Assembly (NCBI GenBank): GCA_030824835.1
Contig: JAPJRA010000221.1
Location: 1 to 6,488 of the forward strand
Origin: Geminicoccaceae bacterium
GTDB lineage: Bacteria; Pseudomonadota; Alphaproteobacteria; Geminicoccales; Geminicoccaceae
Length of the DNA stretch: 6,488 nt
Direction of reading: 5' to 3'
Part shown: one piece after another, positions 1 through 5,615 of the stretch
Layout of the letters: the number at the start of each line of letters is the position of its first letter
Position numbering within the stretch: position 1 is the first letter of the stretch
Position numbers and translations under genes: made by a program
The notes under the pieces: generated by a model
Told to the model about the DNA's origin: nothing
Seen by the model: the letters and a program-made list of their open reading frames with translations, nothing else
Database searches by the model: none

Positions 1-909
1 GTCGGCGACCACGTCCTCGACCTTCCTGCCGTCGAGGTCGACCGCGGTGATCAGCTGGCCCATGGTCTGGTTGTCGAGCTTGAACTTGCGGATCGCGGCG
101 TAGGCGCCCGGCCATTTCTCCTCGCCGCCGGCCCAGCCCACCTTCTTGATCCAGCCGTGCGGCTTGCCGCAATCATGGGTGGCGTCGGGATTGCTGCCCC
201 AGCTGGCATCGTTGTAGCAGGCGTCGGTATAGTCCGGGAACTGGACCCACTCGCCCTCGAACTTCACCGGCGCCCAGTGGGGCGTGTAGATCCAGCCCAT
301 GAACGGCGCCTTGCGCTCGTAGGCGCTCTGCAGCTCGGCGAAGAGAGCGGCGTCCGTGCCGGCGTGGACGACCTCGAACGGCAGGTCCAGGGCCTCGACC
401 CGCTCCTCGTCGAACCCGCCCCAGGTCACCGGCCCGCTGAGGTAGCGGCCCTTGGGGGCGGTCTCCGGCGTGCTGAAGGCCTCCGCACAGGCGGGCTCCT
501 TAAGCGCCTCCCAGTTCGGCAGGCCGGGGCACTTCTCCTTCATGTAGAGCGGGTACCACCACTCCTCCTTGGCCTCCATGCCGGTCTCGCCGAGGTCGAC
601 CGTCTTGCCGGTGGCGAGCGAGGCGTCGAGCGCGTCCTTGCCGGTGGTCTGCCAGATCTCCATGGCCACATCGAGATCGCCGGATTCCAGCCCCGGGAAC
701 TGGGCGAGGTAGTCGGCCTGGACATACTCGACATTGTAGCCGGCGCTCTTCAGCGCTTCCCCCATGAGCCGGGTGGTGATCAGCTGGCCGGTCCAGTCGT
801 GCAGCGTGAGCTTGATCGGGTCGGTCGAGTCGGCGGCACGGGCGGCGCCCGCGAGGCCGAGACAGGCGATGGCCGCGAGGATGGCCGAATTCTTGCGCTG
901 GCTGAGCAT
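1..909 (-). CDS. Glycine betaine/quaternary-amine ABC transporter substrate-binding protein (ProX/OpuAC type), C-terminus outside window
   Basis: Translating the minus strand from ATG at 909 gives 303 residues in frame to base 1 with no stop. The family is usually about 330-340 residues, so only a short C-terminal part is missing. Residues 1-25 form a signal peptide: basic start (RK at 5-6), hydrophobic core, and an ARA|AD cleavage site after residue 25. The mature part carries OpuAC-type signatures: LHDWTGQ (36-42), a QADYLAQFPGLESGDLDVAM stretch (64-83) followed by EIW (84-86), EEWWYP (115-120) and GWIYTPHW (205-212). In this family aromatic residues such as W39, W86, W118, W206, Y208 and W212 box the trimethylammonium group. 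Four Cys (127, 141, 231, 247) could form disulfides. GGAG at 918-915 lies 5 bases before the ATG. The ligand may be glycine betaine, choline, carnitine or TMAO; sequence alone does not decide. The permease and ATPase genes are not in view. Confidence 0.9.
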   Translation of the reverse strand, partial: MLSQRKNSAILAAIACLGLAGAARAADSTDPIKLTLHDWTGQLITTRLMGEALKSAGYNVEYVQADYLAQFPGLESGDLDVAMEIWQTTGKDALDASLATGKTVDLGETGMEAKEEWWYPLYMKEKCPGLPNWEALKEPACAEAFSTPETAPKGRYLSGPVTWGGFDEERVEALDLPFEVVHAGTDAALFAELQSAYERKAPFMGWIYTPHWAPVKFEGEWVQFPDYTDACYNDASWGSNPDATHDCGKPHGWIKKVGWAGGEEKWPGAYAAIRKFKLDNQTMGQLITAVDLDGRKVEDVVAD

Positions 910-963
910 GTCCACTCCGTCGACGGTGCCGGCCGCGCTTGTGTCGGCGGCTTCGGGTGGGCA

Positions 964-992
964 GCTTCCGCGCCCGCCACCCGCCTCGTCAA
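964..992 (-). promoter_or_regulatory. Weak candidate promoter for the binding-protein gene
   Basis: In the 120-base gap between pirin and the binding protein, the minus strand reads TTGACG at 992-987, five of six matches to the -35 consensus. A poor -10-like hexamer (GAAGCT, about 968-963) follows at 18-base spacing. The -10 match is weak, and no hairpin terminator is visible in this gap. The binding-protein gene may therefore have its own promoter, or may be co-transcribed with pirin upstream. Confidence 0.2.
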
Positions 993-1029
993 CCTCCAAC
1001 CGACATCGGGCGCACGGCCGGACGCTGTC

Positions 1030-1938
1030 TCAGCGATGCTTGATGAACGTCCCGCCCTGCAGCTCGGCCACGGCCTGCTGCAGCTCGGCCTGGGTGTTCA
1101 TGACGATCGGGCCGTACCAAGCCACCGGCTCCTCGAGCGGCCGGCCGGAGATCAAGAGGAAGCGGATGCCCTCCTCGCCGGCCTGCACGGTGACCGCGTC
1201 GCCGGTGCCGAAAACGATCAGCGAGCGGTCGGCGGCCTGCTCGCGGCGCAAGACCTCGCGGCCGTCGACCTCGTGCTCGGTCAGCACGCCGCGAGGAGCG
1301 GAGGCGTCGCGGAAGGTGCCGGAGCCGGCGAAGACGTAGGCGAAGGCGCTGTGCCGGTCGGCCACCGGCAGGGTCTTGCGCACGCCGGGCGGGACCGAGA
1401 CGTCGAGGTAGCGCGGCTCGGCGGCGATGCCGTCGACCGGGCCGCTCCTGCCCCAGAACTCGCCGCAGACGACGCGCACGGCAGTGCCGTCATCGTCGAT
1501 GATCGTCGGGATCTCGCTGCCCTGCACGTCCTGGTAGCGGGGCCTCGTCATCTTGAGCGCTGAGGGCAGGTTGGCCCACAGCTGGAAGCCGTGCATCCGG
1601 CCCTGGGCGTCGCCCCGTGGCATCTCCTGGTGCAGGATGCCGCTGCCGGCGGTCATCCACTGCACGTCGCCCGCACCCAGCGTGCCGCGGTTGCCCAGGC
1701 TGTCGCCATGGTCGACCGTGCCCGCCAGCACGTAGGTGATGGTCTCGATGCCGCGATGCGGGTGCCAGGGGAAGCCCGCCAGATAGTCGGCCGGGCGGTC
1801 GTTCCTGAAATCGTCGAACAGCAGGAACGGATCGGTCTCGCTGGTCTCGCCGAAGCCGAAGCCGCGCCGCAGCTTGACCCCGGCGCCCTCCATGGTGGGA
1901 CGGGACTGGGAGATGCGCTTCACCGGTCGGATGGACAT
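1030..1938 (-). CDS. Pirin family protein (bicupin)
   Basis: A 302-residue protein, close to the usual 230-300 of pirins. The N-terminal cupin holds the pirin core HPHRGIETITYVLAGTVDHG (59-78) and GSGILHQEMP (98-107). H59, H61, H103 and E105 match the three His and one Glu that bind iron in characterised pirins. A pirin C-terminal cupin follows at roughly 175-285, including FAGSGTF and LLISGRPLEEPVAWYGPIVMN-type segments. Some bacterial pirins (E. coli YhhW) open the quercetin ring as dioxygenases and others act as regulators; which applies here is unknown. The frame is open 38 residues further upstream, but that extension is Arg/Cys-rich and unlike pirins. The ATG at 1938 has GAGG 5 bases before it and begins MSIRPVKRI, a typical pirin start. 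It is probably cytosolic, having no signal peptide. Divergent from the VOC gene. Confidence 0.93.
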   Translation of the reverse strand: MSIRPVKRISQSRPTMEGAGVKLRRGFGFGETSETDPFLLFDDFRNDRPADYLAGFPWHPHRGIETITYVLAGTVDHGDSLGNRGTLGAGDVQWMTAGSGILHQEMPRGDAQGRMHGFQLWANLPSALKMTRPRYQDVQGSEIPTIIDDDGTAVRVVCGEFWGRSGPVDGIAAEPRYLDVSVPPGVRKTLPVADRHSAFAYVFAGSGTFRDASAPRGVLTEHEVDGREVLRREQAADRSLIVFGTGDAVTVQAGEEGIRFLLISGRPLEEPVAWYGPIVMNTQAELQQAVAELQGGTFIKHR

Positions 1939-2103
1939 GGCGGCCTCGTGCCTGGTGGTTCGGTTGCGCAGCGTATGTGAGGGCCGCTCACCGGGTGTTC
2001 CAGGCGCAAGGACAGTCCAGAGGCTTGCAGCGCTGCAGACGCAGGATTGCATCGACGCACGCGGGCTCCTTGCGCCAGCATGGGCGGGCAGAGGGAGAGC
2101 AGC
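1939..2103. promoter_or_regulatory. Divergent control region between pirin and VOC genes
   Basis: This 165-base non-coding gap must hold the start signals of both divergent genes. I see no convincing sigma-70 promoter on either strand. The best plus-strand candidate is TTGCAG at 2025-2030, but the hexamer 17 bases downstream (TGCATC) is poor. The gap contains the 12-base palindrome listed separately. Ribosome-binding sites sit at both edges: GAGG on the minus strand before 1938, and GGGAGA on the plus strand before 2104. Confidence 0.4.
2026..2037. repeat. 12-base perfect palindrome, possible operator
   Basis: TGCAGCGCTGCA reads identically on both strands. It lies about 70 bases upstream of the VOC start and about 90 bases upstream of the pirin start, overlapping the weak -35-like TTGCAG. 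A position in a divergent control region is where a dimeric regulator could bind. In DNA this GC-rich, a 12-base palindrome can also occur by chance, and no second copy was seen in the window. Confidence 0.25.
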
Positions 2104-2526
2104 ATGAAACCGAGAATCAGGGTGCTGACGCTGGCGGTGGGCGACCTCGACCGGTCGCTGGCCTTCTACCGCGACGGGCTAGGCCTGCCGAGTGGCGGGG
2201 TGATCGGGCAGGAGTTCGAGGACGGCCTGGTCGCCTTCTTCGAGCTGGAGGGTGGGCTGACCCTGGCCCTCTTCCCGCGCGCATCGCTGGCCAAGGACGC
2301 GGCGATCGTGCCGACCGCGGCGCCGCTGGGCGCCGTGTCGATCGGCCATGTGGTGGGCTCCAGGGAGGAGGTCGACAGGGTCATGGCGCAGGCGGCGCGG
2401 GCGGGGGCGGTGGTGACCGATCCGGCGCGGGACCGCTTCTGGGGTGGCTATGGCGGCTACTTCCATGATCCGGACGGGCATCTGTGGGAGATCGCCTGGA
2501 ACCCGGCCTGGGCCGCGCCCGACTGA
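2104..2526 (+). CDS. VOC (glyoxalase/bleomycin-resistance/dioxygenase superfamily) protein
   Basis: A 140-residue protein with two βαβββ half-repeats. The first shows LAVGDLDRSLAFYRDGLGLP (10-29), the classic VOC opening, and GLVAFFELEGGLTLALFPR (41-59). The second shows VSIGHVVGSREEVDRVMAQA (78-97) and GGYFHDPDGHLWEIAWNP (117-134). Of the usual four metal positions, H82 in the second half and E129 near the end are visible. The first-strand position holds L8/T9 instead of His, so metal binding is uncertain. The subgroup with the FWGGYxGYFxDPDGHLWE ending is common in proteobacteria, and I know of no established function for it. The start at 2104 is chosen because GGGAGA lies about 6 bases upstream and MKPRIRVLTL starts the first β-strand directly. 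In-frame ATGs at 2047 and 2080 would add unlike sequence. Probably cytosolic. Confidence 0.9.
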   Translation: MKPRIRVLTLAVGDLDRSLAFYRDGLGLPSGGVIGQEFEDGLVAFFELEGGLTLALFPRASLAKDAAIVPTAAPLGAVSIGHVVGSREEVDRVMAQAARAGAVVTDPARDRFWGGYGGYFHDPDGHLWEIAWNPAWAAPD

Positions 2527-2586
2527 TGCCGGGTGCCGCTATATGCCGGGCTGGGCCTGCGGCTGATGCCCTGCGGCTAGCGCCAC

Positions 2587-3648
2587 CTACTGCACCCGGC
2601 CCCTGGCCTCGACCTTGAACACCCGCTCGACCCGGTCGCCGCGGACGCCGTAGATCGTATCGTGCAGGTTGGTCACGGCGCAGGCGTGGTTCGGAATGAT
2701 GCTGACTCGCTCGCCGATCCGCGGCCGGGCGTTGCTGGCGCTGCAGTCGACATGGCCGTGCTCCTCGCTGAACTTGGCCAGCACGAGCTGCGGGTACTCG
2801 AGGATCAGGCCGTAGCCCTCCAGGCCCAGCGCGTCGGAGGAGAAGGTCTTCGAGCCGGTGTCGAGGATGGCCCTTCCGTCGGTCGGGCGCGAGACCACGG
2901 TGGCCAGGACGCGCATGGCGCAATCGTCCAGCGTGCCGCGCTCGCGGGCCTGATCACGGTCGAGATAGATGTAGGTGCCAGGCCGGTGCTCGGTGGCGAC
3001 CGCGACCTCGTGCGCGCGGAAGAGGTCCGGCGTGCCGCCGGTGCTCACCACCGCGGGCGCCAGTCCGGCATGGCCCAGCTCGGCCACGGCCTCGGCGAGC
3101 CAAGCCGCGGTGACTTGTGTCTGACCACGGGCCGGGTAGGTCATCAGGCCCTCGAAGCGCAGGCCGCGCAGTCCGGCCACCTGACGCGCCAGCTCGACGG
3201 CCTCGACAGGCGTCTGCACGCCGCAGCGCTCGCCGCCGGTGTCGCATTCGATCAGCACGGGCAGGACCAGGCCGGCCGCGCCCATCGCGGCATCGAGCTC
3301 GCCGGCCACGACCGCATTGTCGAGCGTGACCGACAGGCGGGTCCGCCGGGCCAGCGCGACGAGGCGCTGCAGCTTGGCGTGGCCCAGCAGATTGAAGGTG
3401 AGCAGGATGTCGGCGATGCCGCCATCGGCCATCACCTCCGCCTCACCCAGCTTCTGGCAGGTGATGCCGACGGCACCCAGCTCCATCTGCCGGCGGGCCA
3501 GAGCCGGGATCTTGTGGGTCTTGATGTGCGGGCGGAGCTTGAGCCGGTGCGCGTCGGCATAGTCTTGCGCCCGCCGCAGGTTGGCCTCGGCGCGATCAAG
3601 GTCGATCAGCACCGCCGGCGTGTCGAGATCGTCGATCGTCCAGGCCAT
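2587..3648 (-). CDS. PLP-dependent D-threonine aldolase/D-serine dehydratase family enzyme (fold-type III)
   Basis: A 353-residue protein of normal length for the group. The N-terminal alanine-racemase-like barrel begins with DDLDTPAVLIDLDRAEANL (6-24) and carries LRPHIKTHK (38-46); K43 is the likely PLP-binding lysine. VSTGGTPD in mid-protein and the EHRPGTYIYLD segment are typical phosphate- and cofactor-contacting parts. The C-terminal β-domain ends with PNHACAVTNLHD, giving an HxC pair (H321, C323). Eukaryotic-type D-serine dehydratases bind zinc through His and Cys at this site, while characterised D-threonine aldolases use His and Asp. Likely substrates are D-threonine, D-serine or another β-hydroxy D-amino acid; I cannot choose. 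The start at 3648 is supported by GGAGG 6 bases upstream. It has no signal peptide and is probably cytosolic. It is convergent with the VOC gene over a 60-base gap in which I see no clear terminator. Confidence 0.92.
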   Translation of the reverse strand: MAWTIDDLDTPAVLIDLDRAEANLRRAQDYADAHRLKLRPHIKTHKIPALARRQMELGAVGITCQKLGEAEVMADGGIADILLTFNLLGHAKLQRLVALARRTRLSVTLDNAVVAGELDAAMGAAGLVLPVLIECDTGGERCGVQTPVEAVELARQVAGLRGLRFEGLMTYPARGQTQVTAAWLAEAVAELGHAGLAPAVVSTGGTPDLFRAHEVAVATEHRPGTYIYLDRDQARERGTLDDCAMRVLATVVSRPTDGRAILDTGSKTFSSDALGLEGYGLILEYPQLVLAKFSEEHGHVDCSASNARPRIGERVSIIPNHACAVTNLHDTIYGVRGDRVERVFKVEARGRVQ

Positions 3649-3750
3649 GCTCCGCCTCCGCCTGCCCGTACCGAGCTGCTGTCATGCCGGGCTCGCGGGC
3701 CGCTTGGCAAGGGCCGCGCGCCGGCGGTCGCGCGGTGTGATGGAGCGCAC

Positions 3751-3945
3751 ATGAAATCTCGACGATTAATCGCATACTCTGAGGCAGCGAGGCAACGTCG
3801 ACGCCATAGACGCGCAGGGCTGGTGTCGCGGCAGGTTGACATGAGCGTCGCAGGGCCGGAAATCACCCGTTTACCGCCGGGCTGGCATCGCCTCAGCCCG
3901 GCCGTTCGGGCCGAAGCTGCGATCGAGCGACTGCGGAGAACCTGA
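3751..3945 (+). CDS. Doubtful 64-codon small reading frame upstream of the opgD-type gene
   Basis: ATG at 3751 is preceded by GGAG 5 bases upstream (3742-3745). The frame runs 64 codons to TGA at 3943-3945, which shares its last base with the opgD-type ATG (TGATG). This is the geometry of translational coupling. A second in-frame ATG at 3841 could give a 34-residue peptide. Against it, about half the codons in the first part end in A or T (CGA, TTA, AGA, TCT), unlike the strongly GC-ending neighbours. The product is Arg-rich and resembles nothing I know. It may be a leader peptide, or chance reading through a control region. Confidence 0.2.
   Translation: MKSRRLIAYSEAARQRRRHRRAGLVSRQVDMSVAGPEITRLPPGWHRLSPAVRAEAAIERLRRT
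3763..3772. repeat. 10-base AT-centred palindrome, possible operator
   Basis: CGATTAATCG is a perfect palindrome in the least GC-rich part of the divergent gap, about 115 bases from the PLP-enzyme start and about 170 from the opgD-type start. AT-centred palindromes are common regulator sites, but no cognate regulator gene is in the window. Confidence 0.25.
3836..3863 (+). promoter_or_regulatory. Candidate sigma-70-type promoter for the opgD-type gene
   Basis: TTGACA at 3836-3841 is an exact -35 consensus. At 16-base spacing GGAAAT (3858-3863) matches three of six -10 positions. Transcription would start near 3870, leaving a leader of about 75 bases before the ATG at 3945. The -35 is strong and the -10 weak, which is common in GC-rich alphaproteobacteria. 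Confidence 0.4.
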
Positions 3946-5567
3946 TGCCGCCTTTCCCGCCTGTGCCACGGCGAACTGCTCTGGGTACGGTTGCCGCCAT
4001 CGGATCCCTGCCGTTCCTCGATCTCGTTCCCGAGGCGTGGGCCGCGGAATCAGGACTGCGCCTGGGGCCGGCCGAGCCGTTCAGCTTCGAGCTGCTGATC
4101 GATCGTGCCCGCGCCCTGGCGGCGCAGCCCTACGTGCCGCCGCCGATGCCGGCGCCGGACGTCGTCAAGCGCATCGACTACGACGCGCACGGCAAGCTTC
4201 GCTTCCGGCCGGAATACGCCCTGTTCGGCGACGGTCCCGGCGCGTACCCGGTAACGTTCCAGTTCCTGGGCGGGTTCTTCCCCAAATCGGTCAGGATGCA
4301 CGCGGTCGAGGACGGGCAGGCGCGCGAGATCGTCTACTCGCCCGACTATTTCACGGTCACGCCCGACAGCCCGGCGCGGGAGCTGCCGCCCGACGCCAAC
4401 GGCTTCGCGGGCTTCTGGATCCAGGAGAGCCGGCTGCAGTCCGACTGGACCAAGCGCGAGCCTTGGGCCACCTTCCTGGGCGCCTCCTACTTCCGGGCGG
4501 TGGGCGAGCTGGGGCAGGTCGGCATGTCGGCGCGCGGCCTCGCCCTGAACGTGGCCAGCAGCACGCCCGAGGAGTTCCCGGATTTCGTGGCGCATTGGAT
4601 CTCGCCGGCGGCCAGCGAGTCCGACCCGGTCGTCGTCCACTCGCTGCTCGACGGGCCCAGCATCTGCGGCGCCTTCCGGTTCATGATCTACCGTGACCAC
4701 AAGGTGGTCATGGACATCGAGAACCATCTGTTCCTGCGCAAGGATATCGAGCGGCTGGGCATAGCGCCGCTGACGTCGATGTTCTGGTACGCGGAATACG
4801 GTCGCGAGAAGATGGCCGACTGGCGCCCCGAAGTGCACGATTCCGACGGTCTGGCGATCTGGAACGGGGCAGGCGAGCGGATCTGGCGGCCGCTCAACAA
4901 CCCGACCCGCATCTTCCACACGAGCTATCTCGACCAGACCCCGAAGGGCTTCGGGTTGATCCAGCGCGACCGGGTGTTCGACCATTATCTGGACGGCGTG
5001 GGCTACGATCGCCGGCCGTCGACCTGGGTCGAGCCCCTGGGCGACTGGGGCAAGGGCATGGTCCAGCTGGTCGAGATTCCGACTGACGACGAAATTCACG
5101 ACAATATCGCGGCCTACTGGCTGACCGATCAACCGACCAAGGCCGGTGATTCGTTCACCTATCATTACCGCCTGCACTGGGTGGCCGATCAGCCTTACTT
5201 TCCCGGCGATCAGCTGGCGCATGTGGTTGCCACGCGCATGGGCAGAGGCGGCCAGCCGGGCAAGCCACGTCCACCCGGTATCTTCAAGTTCACGGTCGAG
5301 TTCCTGGGTGGATCACTGGGCAACCTGCCCTTCGGCGTCCTGCCGGAGCCGTCGATCTGGGTCGGCCGGGGTGAGGTCTCCCTGGTGCAGATGGAGGCCG
5401 TTCCGGACAATGTGCCCGGTCACTGGCGGCTGTTCTTCGATCTCAAGGTCGACGGCAACGAGCCCGTGGACATGCGTGTGTACCTGCGGCAGGGTGACAA
5501 GGTGCTCAGCGAGACGTGGCTCTATCTCTTCGAGCCGCAGATCCTCCGTGGATTGTGGCCGAGCTGA
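3945..5567 (+). CDS. opgD: Periplasmic glucan biosynthesis protein, OpgD/OpgG (MdoD/MdoG) family
   Basis: A 540-residue protein, the normal length for this family. The N-terminus has RR at 9-10 followed by a hydrophobic stretch and an AWA|AES cleavage site after residue 33. This is a twin-arginine-like signal, as in E. coli OpgD, whereas OpgG uses the Sec route. Family motifs run the full length: FLGASYFRAVGELGQVGMSA (177-196), EEFPDF (209-214), MDIENHLFLRKDIERLGIAP (256-275), HDSDGLAIW (298-306), RPLNNP (315-320), PKGFGLIQRDRVFDHY (333-348), RPSTWVEPLGDWGKG (357-371) and a C-terminal VDMRVYLR and SETWLYLFEPQ. Members act on osmoregulated periplasmic β-1,2-glucan backbones. E. coli OpgG and OpgD were reported as β-1,2-glucanases (family GH186). 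The acids in HDSD (D299, D301) and HDN (D386) are plausible catalytic counterparts, from memory of the family. GGAG 6 bases upstream supports the start. No opgH glucosyltransferase gene is in view. The D over G assignment rests mainly on the signal peptide. Confidence 0.93.
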   Translation: MPPFPPVPRRTALGTVAAIGSLPFLDLVPEAWAAESGLRLGPAEPFSFELLIDRARALAAQPYVPPPMPAPDVVKRIDYDAHGKLRFRPEYALFGDGPGAYPVTFQFLGGFFPKSVRMHAVEDGQAREIVYSPDYFTVTPDSPARELPPDANGFAGFWIQESRLQSDWTKREPWATFLGASYFRAVGELGQVGMSARGLALNVASSTPEEFPDFVAHWISPAASESDPVVVHSLLDGPSICGAFRFMIYRDHKVVMDIENHLFLRKDIERLGIAPLTSMFWYAEYGREKMADWRPEVHDSDGLAIWNGAGERIWRPLNNPTRIFHTSYLDQTPKGFGLIQRDRVFDHYLDGVGYDRRPSTWVEPLGDWGKGMVQLVEIPTDDEIHDNIAAYWLTDQPTKAGDSFTYHYRLHWVADQPYFPGDQLAHVVATRMGRGGQPGKPRPPGIFKFTVEFLGGSLGNLPFGVLPEPSIWVGRGEVSLVQMEAVPDNVPGHWRLFFDLKVDGNEPVDMRVYLRQGDKVLSETWLYLFEPQILRGLWPS

Positions 5568-5586
5568 CCACCTGGCGACCGTGCCG

Positions 5587-5596
5587 GACGGCCGTC
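5587..5596. repeat. 10-base palindrome in the convergent gap
   Basis: GACGGCCGTC lies in the 48-base gap between the convergent opgD-type and acyltransferase genes. A four-base-pair hairpin (CCGT/ACGG, around 5579-5591) partly overlaps it. Neither is followed by a T-run on either strand, so this is at best a weak, bidirectional terminator-like structure. Rho-dependent ending is equally possible. Confidence 0.2.
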
Positions 5597-5615
5597 GAGC
5601 CGTTGGGGATGGACG

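Larger units (their letters stand above)
3649..3944. promoter_or_regulatory. Divergent control region between the PLP-enzyme and opgD-type genes
   Basis: This 296-base stretch is less G+C-rich around 3751-3800 than the flanking genes, as expected for promoter DNA. It holds the start signals of both neighbours: GGAGG on the minus strand before 3648, and GGAG at 3935-3938 six bases before the opgD-type ATG. It also holds a consensus -35 box (3836-3841), a 10-base palindrome (3763-3772) and a small reading frame (3751-3945), listed separately. Confidence 0.55.

Noticed and set aside
157..1563. Long plus-strand open frame of 468 codons
   Set aside because: It lies antisense to the binding-protein and pirin genes, spans their intergenic gap, and gives low-complexity Gly/Ala/Arg/Leu-rich sequence with no family motif. 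Long antisense frames are expected in such GC-rich coding DNA.
1939..2052. 38-residue N-terminal extension of pirin
   Set aside because: The frame is open, but the added sequence is unlike pirins, and the ATG at 1938 has a well-placed ribosome-binding site and a typical pirin start.
2527..2586. Terminator hairpin between the convergent VOC and PLP-enzyme genes
   Set aside because: The gap contains GC-rich direct repeats (CCTGCGGCT twice, GCCGGG twice) but no stable inverted repeat followed by a T-run on either strand.
2662..3945. Long plus-strand open frame of 427 codons
   Set aside because: Most of it is antisense to the PLP-enzyme gene, which has full-length family motifs. Only its last 64 codons lie in non-coding DNA, and these are listed as a doubtful small frame.
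4050..5222. Long minus-strand open frame of 390 codons
   Set aside because: It is antisense within the opgD-type gene, whose motifs are conserved along the whole length, and its product resembles no known family.
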